Assembly: GCA_016938235.1 (NCBI GenBank)
Contig: JAFGVA010000116.1
Coordinates: 1-64,000 of the forward strand
Length of the DNA: 64,000 nucleotides
Reading direction: 5' to 3'
DNA from: Bacteroidales bacterium
GTDB lineage: Bacteria; Bacteroidota; Bacteroidia; Bacteroidales; UBA10428
Shown: one piece after another, positions 51,908 through 60,594 of the stretch
How the letters are laid out: the number at the start of each line of letters is the position of its first letter
Position numbering within the stretch: the first letter of the stretch is position 1
The notes under the pieces: generated by a model
Told to the model about the DNA's origin: nothing
The model's database searches: none
Seen by the model: the letters and a program-made list of their open reading frames with translations, nothing else
Position numbers and translations under genes: made by a program

Positions 51908-53269
51908 ATGGATAAAATAAAAGACTTCATCAATACCAATAAGGAACGGATACTTAACGAACTTTTTGATTTCATAAGAATACCCTCGGTTAGTGCAAAA
52001 CCAGAAAATAAATCTGCTATGTACGATGCTGCCCAATACTTAAAAAACGCTATTCTTTCGGCAGGGGCAGAAAGAGCAGAAATACTCGAAACAGCCGGAT
52101 GGCCTTTGGTTTATGGTGAGAAAATTATTGATGCTTCGAAACCAACAGTTTTAGTTTATGGGCATTACGATGTGCAGCCCGAAGAACCTCTTGAACTTTG
52201 GAATTCACCCCCATTTGAGCCTGAAATTCGCGATGGAAAAATATATGCCAGAGGTGCAGATGATGACAAAGGGCAACTCTTTATGCATGTTAAAGCCTTT
52301 GAGTTTATGGTTCAGCAAAACATATTACCCTGTAATGTTAAATTTATTTTTGAAGGTGAAGAAGAAATTGGTTCTGAATCGCTCGAACGTTTCTGTAAGC
52401 AACACAAAGAACTTCTTAAAGCTGATGTTATCCTGGTATCTGATACCTCAATGATCTCGCTTGATGTACCAACAATAACCACCGGCTTAAGGGGCTTAGC
52501 ATATTTCGAAATTACCCTTAAAGGTCAAAGTCGTGATTTGCATTCGGGTTTATTTGGGGGCGCAGTTATTAATCCTGTAAATGAATTGAGCAGACTTATT
52601 GCAGGCTTGATCGATGCGGAGGGTAAAGTAACCATTCCCGGTTTCTATAATTCGGTGCAGACTGTCTCTGCCGAAGAACGAAAGCTGCTTAATAGTGTGC
52701 CTTTTGACGAGAAGAAATTCTATGCAGGCATAAATTTAAAAAATGGGGGTGGAGAAAAAGGGTTTACCGTGATTGAGCGCCTGGGTATTCGACCCAGCCT
52801 GGATGTGAATGGCATCTGGGGCGGTCATATCTCTCAGGGGGCAAAAACAGTTCTTCCTGCCGAAGCTCACGCAAAAATAAGCATGCGGCTGGTTCCGGAC
52901 CAGCATCCTGAAGAAATAGCAAAGCTTTTTAAAGACTATTTGCAAAAGCAAATACCCGAGGATTTTACAATTGAAATCGAATATTTGCACGGAGGTACAC
53001 CTTATGTGTTACCTTTTTACAGCCTGGAACTTGAAGCTGCGGTTAATGCCTGCCAAAAAACTTTTGGAAAAAAACCGGTTCCTGTTCGCAGTGGTGGAAG
53101 TATACCTGTAATATCTGTGTTTGAACAGGTTTTGGGCATTAAAGCAGTACTCATGGGGTTTGGCCTTGAGTCGGATGCCATACACGCACCGAATGAGAAT
53201 TATCCACTGGATAACTTTTTTAAAGGGCTGGAAACCATTCCCTGGTTTTATCATTTTTACAAAAAATAA
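51908..53269 (+). CDS. M20 family dipeptidase
   Basis: The start at 51908 (MDKIKDFINTNKERILNELF) gives 453 residues; an ATG at 51887 adds seven. The zinc ligands of the M20 peptidase family are in PTVLVYGHYDVQPEEPLELW (His, then Asp two residues later; about 81-100), GKIYARGADDDKGQLFMHVK (about 113-132) and FIFEGEEEIGSESLE (about 150-164), with later His in ISQGAKTVLPAEAHAKISM and GFGLESDAIHAPNENY. A central dimerisation (lid) domain lies at about 200-360. It cleaves dipeptides or related amides in the cytoplasm, like other CNDP/PepV-type members. It stands alone before the glutamine synthetase block. Confidence 0.94.
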   Translation: MDKIKDFINTNKERILNELFDFIRIPSVSAKPENKSAMYDAAQYLKNAILSAGAERAEILETAGWPLVYGEKIIDASKPTVLVYGHYDVQPEEPLELWNSPPFEPEIRDGKIYARGADDDKGQLFMHVKAFEFMVQQNILPCNVKFIFEGEEEIGSESLERFCKQHKELLKADVILVSDTSMISLDVPTITTGLRGLAYFEITLKGQSRDLHSGLFGGAVINPVNELSRLIAGLIDAEGKVTIPGFYNSVQTVSAEERKLLNSVPFDEKKFYAGINLKNGGGEKGFTVIERLGIRPSLDVNGIWGGHISQGAKTVLPAEAHAKISMRLVPDQHPEEIAKLFKDYLQKQIPEDFTIEIEYLHGGTPYVLPFYSLELEAAVNACQKTFGKKPVPVRSGGSIPVISVFEQVLGIKAVLMGFGLESDAIHAPNENYPLDNFFKGLETIPWFYHFYKK

Positions 53270-53323
53270 GGGTGAGGCTCATAAAATAACTATCAGGTTA
53301 ATATAATATGAATTATTGAAGAG

Positions 53324-53351
53324 TTGTACCCTTATAAATTTTCTATATTTG
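53324..53351 (+). promoter_or_regulatory. Promoter of the GSIII gene
   Basis: TTG at 53324-53326 and TATATTTG at 53344-53351, 17 bp apart. The -7 is a full match to TAnnTTTG. It lies 28 bp before the start codon. Confidence 0.5.
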
Positions 53352-53379
53352 CATTAAAATAATCTAAAATTGTAAGCTG

Positions 53380-55566
53380 ATGGCCCAAATCCGATTTTTC
53401 GCCTTACAGGAAGCACAGAACAGACAACCTGTAAATATTGAATATCCAAATAAAAGAACTTCTGAATACTTCGGAAGCTATGTTTTCGATAAAAGAAATA
53501 TGCAGGAATACCTTTCTCAGGAAGCTTTTGCTGGGGTTATGGAGAGTATTGAAAAGGGCGACAAAATCGATCGAAAATTAGCCGATCAGGTAGCAGTTGG
53601 CATGAAAGCCTGGGCCCTTGATTTAGGAGCTACTTATTATACACACTGGTTTAGCCCTTTAACCGATGGGACAGCTGAAAAGCATGATGCTTTTATTCAG
53701 TTTACCGATACCGGTGGTGTTATTGAAGCATTTTCAGGCAAGTTACTGGCGCAGCAGGAACCCGATGCAAGTAGTTTTCCAAGTGGTGGTATAAGAAATA
53801 CTTTTGAGGCAAGGGGTTATACAGCCTGGGATCCTACTTCACCGGCCTTTATTCTTGATCGTACTTTATGTATACCTACCATTTTTGTTTCCTATACAGG
53901 AGAAGCTCTTGATCATAAAACACCCTTGTTAAAAGCATTAAATGCAGTAGACAAAGCTGCAACAGCAATATGTGAATATTTTGATAAAAACGTAACCAAG
54001 GTGTCAGCAGCTTTAGGGTGGGAGCAGGAATATTTCCTGGTTGACGAAGCATTATTTAATGCACGTCCCGACTTAGTAGCTTGCGACAGGACATTGGTAG
54101 GACACCAGTCCGCTAAAAATCAGCAGCTTGACGATCAGTATTTCAGCTCAATTCCCGAACGAATAAGCTCTTTTATGCGGGAGCTTGAAATCGAAGGTTA
54201 TAAATTAGGCATTCCAATAAAAACCCGTCATAACGAGGTTGCTCCAAACCAGTATGAAGTAACACCTATTTACGAAGAATGCAATCTTGCGGTTGATCAC
54301 AATCTGCTCATTATGGATATCATGAAAAAGATTGCCCGTCACCATAAGTTCAGGATTATTTTCCACGAAAAACCATTTCAGGAAGTAAACGGTAGTGGAA
54401 AGCATAATAACTGGTCGCTAATAACGAATACAGGTGTAAATCTTTTATCACCCGGGGCTAAGCCTAAAACCAATATGCAATTCCTTAGTTTTTTGGTTTG
54501 CACCCTTAATGCAGTATACAAACATCAGGATTTACTAAGAGCATCAATAGTATCAGCTGGGAATGCTTTGAGGTTAGGAGCCAACGAAGCACCTCCGCTT
54601 ATAATTTCAGCGTTTGTTGGGAATCAGATAACTGAAATGCTGGATGATCTTGAAACACGGGTTACCGACAAAAAGATGACCCCCGATGAAAAAACGGAGC
54701 TGAAACTCGACGTGGGTAAAATCCCTGAAATACTTCTTGATAATACCGACAGAAACAGAACATCACCTTTTGCTTTTACCGGAAACCGTTTTGAATTCAG
54801 GGCTGTAGGGGCATCAGCAAATCCTGCTGCACCAATGATAGTCTTAAATACTGCAGTAGCGCAGGAGTTGAAAGACTTTAAACGCGAAGTTGATAAACTA
54901 ATCGAAAAGGGCGTAAAGAAAGATGAGGCTATTTTTCAGGTAATCAGAGAGTTTATTATTAAATCGAAGAAAATACGTTTCGAGGGGAACAGTTATAGCG
55001 AAGAATGGCATAAAGAAGCAAAAAAACGGGGTCTTTCAAATATTACCAATGTTATAGAGGCCATCGATGCATATACTTCGAAAACTTCAGTTAAACTATT
55101 TGTTGCAAATAAAGTATTCAGTGAGAAAGAACTTGAAGCAAGAACAGAGGTTCGATACGATAATTTCACTAAGAAAATTCAGATTGAATCAAGAGTATTA
55201 GCTCACATTGCGATTAACCAAATAGTACCAACGGCTATCGAATATCAAACCAGGTTGATAAATAATGTGAAAGGCTTAAAGGAGTTGTTTGGGGATGATG
55301 CTAAAGAAATGACTGAAGGACGCATTGCTCTAATAAAAGAGCTATCGGAACATACTTCTTCCATTAAGGCAAAAGTAAAAGAGATGAACAATACCCGGAA
55401 AATAGCCAATACAAAAAATATATCGAGAGATAAGGCTTACGAGTACTCGTTAAAAGTTGTGCCTTTCCTGGCCGAAATAAGATACCACATTGATAAACTC
55501 GAACGGGTTATTGATAACGAAATGTGGCCTTTGCCTAAGTATTCCGAACTATTGTTTACCCGATAG
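53380..55566 (+). CDS. glnN: Glutamine synthetase type III
   Basis: The 728-residue protein is the long GSIII form typical of Bacteroidota and cyanobacteria. Marks are YPNKRTSEYFGSYVFDKRNM (about 20-39), WFSPLTDGTAEKHDAF, VSAALGWEQEYFLVDEALF (about 208-226), KTRHNEVAPNQYEVTPIYEE (about 282-301), QEVNGSGKHNNWSLITNTG (about 331-349) and RNRTSPFAFTGNRFEFRAVG (about 450-469). The C-terminal helical extension (about 570-728) is also GSIII-like. It makes glutamine from glutamate, ammonia and ATP as a dodecamer. It has its own promoter element and opens a block with two more glutamine synthetase family genes. Confidence 0.97.
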   Translation: MAQIRFFALQEAQNRQPVNIEYPNKRTSEYFGSYVFDKRNMQEYLSQEAFAGVMESIEKGDKIDRKLADQVAVGMKAWALDLGATYYTHWFSPLTDGTAEKHDAFIQFTDTGGVIEAFSGKLLAQQEPDASSFPSGGIRNTFEARGYTAWDPTSPAFILDRTLCIPTIFVSYTGEALDHKTPLLKALNAVDKAATAICEYFDKNVTKVSAALGWEQEYFLVDEALFNARPDLVACDRTLVGHQSAKNQQLDDQYFSSIPERISSFMRELEIEGYKLGIPIKTRHNEVAPNQYEVTPIYEECNLAVDHNLLIMDIMKKIARHHKFRIIFHEKPFQEVNGSGKHNNWSLITNTGVNLLSPGAKPKTNMQFLSFLVCTLNAVYKHQDLLRASIVSAGNALRLGANEAPPLIISAFVGNQITEMLDDLETRVTDKKMTPDEKTELKLDVGKIPEILLDNTDRNRTSPFAFTGNRFEFRAVGASANPAAPMIVLNTAVAQELKDFKREVDKLIEKGVKKDEAIFQVIREFIIKSKKIRFEGNSYSEEWHKEAKKRGLSNITNVIEAIDAYTSKTSVKLFVANKVFSEKELEARTEVRYDNFTKKIQIESRVLAHIAINQIVPTAIEYQTRLINNVKGLKELFGDDAKEMTEGRIALIKELSEHTSSIKAKVKEMNNTRKIANTKNISRDKAYEYSLKVVPFLAEIRYHIDKLERVIDNEMWPLPKYSELLFTR

Positions 55567-55760
55567 TTACTAATTCTGAAAAACGAAGAATATGTTTGAA
55601 CAATTTGAAGTTGTTGAGGCATATTCTTTTTTTATTTGTGCTTGTCACAAACAAGTTGGTTTAGATATATAAATCCGGATTTTATTAACTAAATTATGCT
55701 GCCAATAACAGATTTCAGGAGATTAAATATAAATTGTGCTTAGTTAAAAACTTTTTCAGG

Positions 55761-57116
55761 ATGACCAAACAGGAAATTATACAAAAAATAAAAGATTCAC
55801 AGCATTCAAAGGTAAAATTTGCTGTTGCCGATATTGATGGAATTTTGAGAGGTAAAATAATTTCCAAGGAGAAATTCTTCGAGGTAATTGAAAAAGGTGT
55901 AGGTTTTTGTGATGTTATTTTTGGCTGGGACACCAACGATGCTTGTTATAATAATGTTAGTTATACTGGTTGGCATAGCGGTTATCCCGATGTTGACGTA
56001 TTCTTTGATCTGTCTACCTTTCGCACTATTCCTTGGGATAATGAGCTGCCCTTTTTTTTAGCTGATTTAAGCGGAACGGACAAAAAAGATACAGTTTGTC
56101 CACGCAGTCTGTTAAAAAAAATTATAAATCAATCCGAAAGTCTGGGATTTAGGCCTATTTTTTCTCTTGAATATGAATGGTTTAATTTTCTGGAAACAGC
56201 ACACAGTCTTGAAGAGAAAAACTTTATAAACTTAAAACCCATAACTCCCGGCATGTTTGGATATTCGGTGAACAGGCCATCGATGTATAGCGGGTTTTTT
56301 AATGATTTGTTTAATTACCTCGAAGCATTTCAGGTTGAGTTGGAAGGCCTGCATACCGAAACCGGTCCGGGAGTTTATGAAGCAGCCATTCGTTACGATG
56401 ATGCGCTTCGTGCAGCTGATAAAGCAATATTGTTTAAGCAGGCAGTGAAGGAAATTGCCCACAGGCATGGCATTATAGCCAGTTTTATGGCAAAATGGAA
56501 CAAGCAGCTTCCGGGGTGTGGCGGGCATATTCACCAAAGTCTGCGCGATATAGCAAAAGATATAAACCTGTTTTTTAATGAAAACAGTACCTATAAAATG
56601 AGTGATGTTTTCCAAAGTTATGTTGCCGGTCAGTTGTATTGCCTGCCTCAAATATTACCTATGTATGCGCCCACAATTAACAGCTATAAAAGACTCACCG
56701 AAGGTGCCTGGGCTCCTACAACACTAACCTGGGGAATCGATAACCGGACAACCGCTCTAAGGGTTATCAATAAAAACATAAATTCATCAAGGCTTGAAAC
56801 CAGGGTTCCCGGCGCTGATATAAATCCATACCTGGCTATTGCAGCCGCTTTAGCCTCAGGGCTTTATGGTATTCAAAACAATTTAAAACTAACTTCAGCT
56901 CCAACGGTCGGCAATGCTTATAATATAAAGGAAAATGGTGTTTTACCCGGAAGTTTGGAAGAGGCAACTAAAAAGATGAAGGAGTCGGGTTTGGCAAACG
57001 AACTGTTTGGCGAAGCGTTTACAAAACATTTTGTGGAAACCCGTGAATGGGAATGCAGACAGTATGCCTCGAATGTGAGTGTTTGGGAATTAAAGAGATA
57101 CTTTGAGATTATTTAG
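55761..57116 (+). CDS. Glutamine synthetase-like (GSI/PuuA-type) ligase
   Basis: The start at 55761 (MTKQEIIQKIKDSQHSKVKF) gives 451 residues. The fold is GSI: a beta-grasp N-terminus with VKFAVADIDGILRGKIISKE (about 18-37), then FSLEYEWFNFLE (about 134-145), LHTETGPGVYEAAIRYDDAL (about 200-219), LPGCGGHIHQSLRD (about 254-267), NSYKRLTEGAWAPTTLTWG, the DNRTTALRV block and TRVPGADINPYLAIAAALA. These are the metal, ATP and glutamate positions. The usual start of the metal motif (GSEFEF-like) is SLEYEW here. Such family members often gamma-glutamylate amines (PuuA, GlnA3-like) rather than ammonia. It is 10 bp upstream of a kinase-like gene, then a HAD gene, forming a likely operon. Confidence 0.92.
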   Translation: MTKQEIIQKIKDSQHSKVKFAVADIDGILRGKIISKEKFFEVIEKGVGFCDVIFGWDTNDACYNNVSYTGWHSGYPDVDVFFDLSTFRTIPWDNELPFFLADLSGTDKKDTVCPRSLLKKIINQSESLGFRPIFSLEYEWFNFLETAHSLEEKNFINLKPITPGMFGYSVNRPSMYSGFFNDLFNYLEAFQVELEGLHTETGPGVYEAAIRYDDALRAADKAILFKQAVKEIAHRHGIIASFMAKWNKQLPGCGGHIHQSLRDIAKDINLFFNENSTYKMSDVFQSYVAGQLYCLPQILPMYAPTINSYKRLTEGAWAPTTLTWGIDNRTTALRVINKNINSSRLETRVPGADINPYLAIAAALASGLYGIQNNLKLTSAPTVGNAYNIKENGVLPGSLEEATKKMKESGLANELFGEAFTKHFVETREWECRQYASNVSVWELKRYFEII

Positions 57117-57126
57117 TGAACTTTAA

Positions 57127-58167
57127 ATGGCAAGATTAGATTTTTTTACAGTAATACGAGAAGCCTGGGCAAGTTATGATGGCTCAATGAAAATTAAGGC
57201 AATTTTCGATGTGAGTGCACAGGTTTCTACCAACCATGTTTTTAAAGTAACTTTTGAAGCCAGGAATCCGGTTTTTGCTAAACTTTCGTATTATGGCAAA
57301 TATGAGCACTTTCATGAAGATCATATTATAATAAATAACCTGGCCAATAACCTGGAGGCTCCATACGATAATTTTCTTGCCCGAAGCCTGGTGAAAAAGA
57401 ACGACGTGTTTATATACCGCTACATGGATGATGGTACAGAAGCATGGGTTATTTTTTATAATCCGATCCGGATTAAAAAGAAAATGCCCCGCAGGCTGAA
57501 TAATAATCATATTGTGCAAATGGGTCATGAAATGGCCTTGTTTCATAAGGCTTGTATGAATGTGAGAAATACCCTGCCGGAATCCAGTAAAACTTTAACT
57601 ACCGATATTAACTTCCTGACTTGTCATATCGAAGGGCCTAACAGCAGGGTGCTAAATGGCTATGAAGACATGGTCAGGAAACAATGCGATACATTCCTTG
57701 AAAATATCGAAAAGTTAAACTACGAGAGTTTTCCAAAACTGCCTGTGTTCGTTGATTGGAACATCGGAAATTTTTCGGTGACTCATGATGGGAAATTTCA
57801 CTCCCGATGGGATTACGATTGGTTCAGAGTTTCAAGCAGGGTTTTAGATTTTTATTTTTTTAGCAGGGTGGTATCCGATATTGGCGACAGAACAGTTTTT
57901 AGCTATGTGGTGGAAACATTTACCGAAGAACGTTTCGAGAAATTTCTTCTTTCTTACCATAATACTTTCCCTTTGAGTTATTCCGAAATTTTATTTCTGA
58001 AGGAAGCTTACCGGTTTTTTATTCTGAACTATGTGATAAAAGACGGGCGTCATTTTTTTAACGAAGTATATGCAAACAAATTACAGAAAGAAGCCTATGA
58101 AGTTTATTTCCCGGAATTAGATAAAAGATTTAATGCCGAAAAATTACTTAAGGTTTTAAAAATCTGA
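57127..58167 (+). CDS. Aminoglycoside/choline kinase-like (APH fold) protein
   Basis: The 346-residue protein fits the APH/choline-kinase fold. The N-lobe is about 1-100 (NHVFKVTFEARNPVFAKLSY, FIYRYMDDGTEAWVIFYNPI). The catalytic loop is LPVFVDWNIGNFSV (about 205-218), with Asp and Asn in the D-x4-N spacing, though the usual preceding His is lost. The metal block is WDYDWFRVSSRVLDFYF (about 227-243). It would phosphorylate a small molecule if active. It lies 10 bp after the GSI-like gene and 44 bp before the HAD gene, all on one strand. The substrate is unknown and antibiotic resistance is not implied. Fold assignment moderately sure. Confidence 0.72.
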   Translation: MARLDFFTVIREAWASYDGSMKIKAIFDVSAQVSTNHVFKVTFEARNPVFAKLSYYGKYEHFHEDHIIINNLANNLEAPYDNFLARSLVKKNDVFIYRYMDDGTEAWVIFYNPIRIKKKMPRRLNNNHIVQMGHEMALFHKACMNVRNTLPESSKTLTTDINFLTCHIEGPNSRVLNGYEDMVRKQCDTFLENIEKLNYESFPKLPVFVDWNIGNFSVTHDGKFHSRWDYDWFRVSSRVLDFYFFSRVVSDIGDRTVFSYVVETFTEERFEKFLLSYHNTFPLSYSEILFLKEAYRFFILNYVIKDGRHFFNEVYANKLQKEAYEVYFPELDKRFNAEKLLKVLKI

Positions 58168-58211
58168 GTTTTATAATCTATTACAAAGGATGTCAATAAA
58201 AAATTTCATGT

Positions 58212-59060
58212 ATGAAAACTAAAGATTTTAAAAAAGTCGTTCTCAAATACAAAGCTGTATTTTTTGATGCTTACGGGGTATTAAAAAATTACAAAGGATT
58301 AATACCCGGAATCGAGAATACCTTTCAATTTTTAATTGATAACGGAATTGACTACTATATCCTTACCAACGATGCTTCCCGAAGTCCCGAGCAATTGGCC
58401 GATACATACCGGTCAAGGGGAATAACAGCTGTTACAACCGAACGTATAATTTCATCAGGAATGCTTGCCCGGGAATATTTACAGTATAAAATTAAACACG
58501 GCACTGTAGTGTACCTGGGAACAAAGAACTCGGCTCATTACATCGAAAGTTCGGGCTTAACAACACTGTCGGTTGAAGATGCAAATCTCGAAGAACTGGA
58601 TCATGTAAGAGCCATGGTGTTTCTCGACGATGAGGGGTTTGTATGGAATAACGATATAAACAAAGTTATAAATATTTTAAGGCATAAAAATATGTCGGTA
58701 ATTGTTGCTAATACAGATATATCCTATCCGGTAAATAAGCATGAAATTGCCATAGCTATTGGAGGCCTGGCTGATTTGGTCGAAGAAATAATTGGAAAGG
58801 TATTTATCCGTTTTGGTAAACCGGATGCACAGATGTTTATGTATGCCTATGAACAGGTACTTGCTAAAAGTCCCATGCGTAAAGACGAAATTCTGATGGT
58901 TGGCGATACTTTGAAGACTGATATTATTGGAGGGAACAAGTTTGGGCTCGACACAGCCTTAGTGTTAACAGGGAACACAATCCCCGACCAGGCTTCAATG
59001 AAAATAGCATCCTCAGGAATTATTCCGACTCATATTTGTGAGTCAGTTGTAATAAACTAA
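58212..59060 (+). CDS. HAD-IIA (NagD-like) hydrolase family protein
   Basis: The 282-residue protein is a HAD subclass IIA member: motif I YKAVFFDAYGVLKNYKGLIP (about 13-32), motif II YYILTNDASRSPEQL (about 49-63), a cap domain (about 85-190), motif III FIRFGKPDAQMFMYAYEQV (about 197-215) and motif IV ILMVGDTLKTDIIGGNKFGL (about 225-244). The nucleophile Asp is present, but the second Asp of DxD is Tyr (DAYGV), so the general acid is missing, as in the subgroup with DVWGV. It may be a phosphatase with altered activity. It is the third gene after the GSI-like and kinase-like genes, and a terminator follows. Confidence 0.88.
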   Translation: MKTKDFKKVVLKYKAVFFDAYGVLKNYKGLIPGIENTFQFLIDNGIDYYILTNDASRSPEQLADTYRSRGITAVTTERIISSGMLAREYLQYKIKHGTVVYLGTKNSAHYIESSGLTTLSVEDANLEELDHVRAMVFLDDEGFVWNNDINKVINILRHKNMSVIVANTDISYPVNKHEIAIAIGGLADLVEEIIGKVFIRFGKPDAQMFMYAYEQVLAKSPMRKDEILMVGDTLKTDIIGGNKFGLDTALVLTGNTIPDQASMKIASSGIIPTHICESVVIN

Positions 59061-59073
59061 AAGGTATAAAAAC

Positions 59074-59102
59074 AAAAAAGCTGCCAATCAGCAGCTTTTT
59101 TT
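59074..59102. terminator. Bidirectional terminator
   Basis: AAAAAAGCTGC (59074-59084) pairs with GCAGCTTTTTT (59091-59101) around a six-base loop. A- and T-runs on either side let it end the plus-strand HAD transcript and the convergent minus-strand GSII transcript. Confidence 0.85.
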
Positions 59103-59125
59103 GTATTATAGAAATCAGGCTGTTC

Positions 59126-60139
59126 TTAAACTTTAGCTTTGTGAGTTGTTTTGATAATAACAGCAGCAATTTTGTAAGGATCACCGTTAGATGCAGGTCG
59201 ACGATCTTCAAGACGACCTTTCCAGCCAGCTTCTACTGTACCTACAGGGATACGGATTGAAGCACCACGGTGAGAAACACCATAGCTGAAGTCTGTAATT
59301 GCAGCAGTTTCGTGTTTACCTGTCAGACGCTGATCGTTGTAGGCACCGTAAACTTCGATGTGCTCGGTAATGTGCTTACCAAATTCATTACAAATAGCAT
59401 CAAACACTTTTTTATCGCCACATGTTCTCATTAAACCATTAGAGAAGTTCGCATGCATACCGGAACCGTTCCAGTCAAGGTCTTTTCCAAGTGGTTTTGG
59501 ATGCCAATCAACATAAACGCCATATTTTTCTGCTGTTCTTTCAAGAATGTAACGAGCAACCCAGATTTGATCACCTGCGCTATGTGCACCTTTAGCAAAA
59601 ATCTGGAATTCCCACTGTCCGGCAGCAACCTCAGCATTGATGCCTTCTACATTTAATCCAGCTTCCAAACAAATATCAAAGTGTTCCTCTACGATATCAC
59701 GGCCAAAAGCTTTTGTTGCTCCAACACCACAATAGTATGGCCCTTGCGGTTTTGGATATCCACCTTTTGGGAAACCTAATGGAAGATTTGTTTCAGGATC
59801 CATTAAGAAATATTCTTGCTCAAAACCAAACCAGAAGTCTTCATCTTCTTCAGTTATCATTGCACGACCGTTTGATACGTGAGGAGTACCGTCAGCATTT
59901 AATACTTCAGTCATTACAAGATACGCATTTTTCCTGTCAGGATCAGGGCAAATAAAAACGGGTTTCAATAAACAGTCTGAGCTTCCGCCCTCTGCTTGTT
60001 CGGTTGAAGAACCATCGAATGCCCACATTGGACAATCTTCAAGTTTACCACTGAAATTTTCCTCAACTCTTGTTTTACTTCTTAATGACTGGGTTGGTTT
60101 ATAACCGTCCAACCAGATGTACTCTAATTTTGCTTTCAT
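59126..60139 (-). CDS. glnII: Glutamine synthetase type II
   Basis: The 337-residue protein is a GSII (eukaryote-like) form: LEYIWLDGYKPTQSLRSKTR (about 5-24), PMWAFDGSSTEQAEGGSSDC (about 37-56), FWFGFEQEYFLMDPETNLPL (about 102-121), GPYYCGVGATKAFGRDI (about 133-149), LDWNGSGMHANFSN (about 222-235), HETAAITDFSYGVSHRGASI and the RLEDRRPASNGDPY block. It makes glutamine and, like other GSII enzymes, lacks the adenylylation loop of GSI. A TATATTTG -7 element is 49 bp upstream. Codon use is regular and suggests strong expression. It is the third glutamine synthetase family gene within about 7 kb. Confidence 0.96.
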   Translation of the reverse strand: MKAKLEYIWLDGYKPTQSLRSKTRVEENFSGKLEDCPMWAFDGSSTEQAEGGSSDCLLKPVFICPDPDRKNAYLVMTEVLNADGTPHVSNGRAMITEEDEDFWFGFEQEYFLMDPETNLPLGFPKGGYPKPQGPYYCGVGATKAFGRDIVEEHFDICLEAGLNVEGINAEVAAGQWEFQIFAKGAHSAGDQIWVARYILERTAEKYGVYVDWHPKPLGKDLDWNGSGMHANFSNGLMRTCGDKKVFDAICNEFGKHITEHIEVYGAYNDQRLTGKHETAAITDFSYGVSHRGASIRIPVGTVEAGWKGRLEDRRPASNGDPYKIAAVIIKTTHKAKV

Positions 60140-60594
60140 ATTGCAGCCTATTTTCGATTATAGATTATAAAATATTCAAATATTTGGCAAATATAAAGAA
60201 AAATATTAAAAATGGAAACATTTTTTAGAGGAAGGTGTAAAAAACAAGGATGTAATTGAAAAATCACATAAAAAATCTACATGAAGCTTTGATATATGAG
60301 GGGTAACATTAAAAATAAATATAAAAAACTACAGTTCGTCCTTATTTTGCTATCGAGCTTTGTTTTGCATTCGCCTTCTAAACAATGTATGTTTTCACCT
60401 TAATTATTAGGCTTTGATTAGTTATTTCTCCAAAGACTGATTATTTATGTTTTTGTGAAATTTATTGTCTGGTTTTTTTTCCTTCTATAATAAATAGATT
60501 ACTTTTCGAGTTATTCATGATAGATGGTTAATAAGATTAACCGCTTTTTTCTATAAAATCGATTAAATTTACTGCATCTAAAAAGACCATTTTT
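60140..60594. other. Intergenic stretch (455 bp)
   Basis: This gap separates the divergent GSII gene and the PorE-like gene. It is very AT-rich. On the minus strand a TATATTTG -7 element (60188-60195) belongs to the GSII gene; a proper -33 TTG is not visible. I find no frame longer than about 30 codons with gene-like composition, no RNA gene and no strong hairpin. Confidence 0.5.
60188..60195 (-). promoter_or_regulatory. Promoter -7 element of the GSII gene
   Basis: Read on the minus strand the site is TATATTTG, matching TAnnTTTG, 49 bp before the start codon. The -33 element is not clear. Confidence 0.42.

Noticed and set aside
56232-56651. 139-codon minus-strand frame inside the GSI-like gene
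   Set aside because: Antisense shadow of a clearly conserved enzyme.
57127-58167. Aminoglycoside resistance gene
   Set aside because: The APH-like fold is divergent, lacks the catalytic His and is linked to metabolic genes; nothing supports a resistance role.
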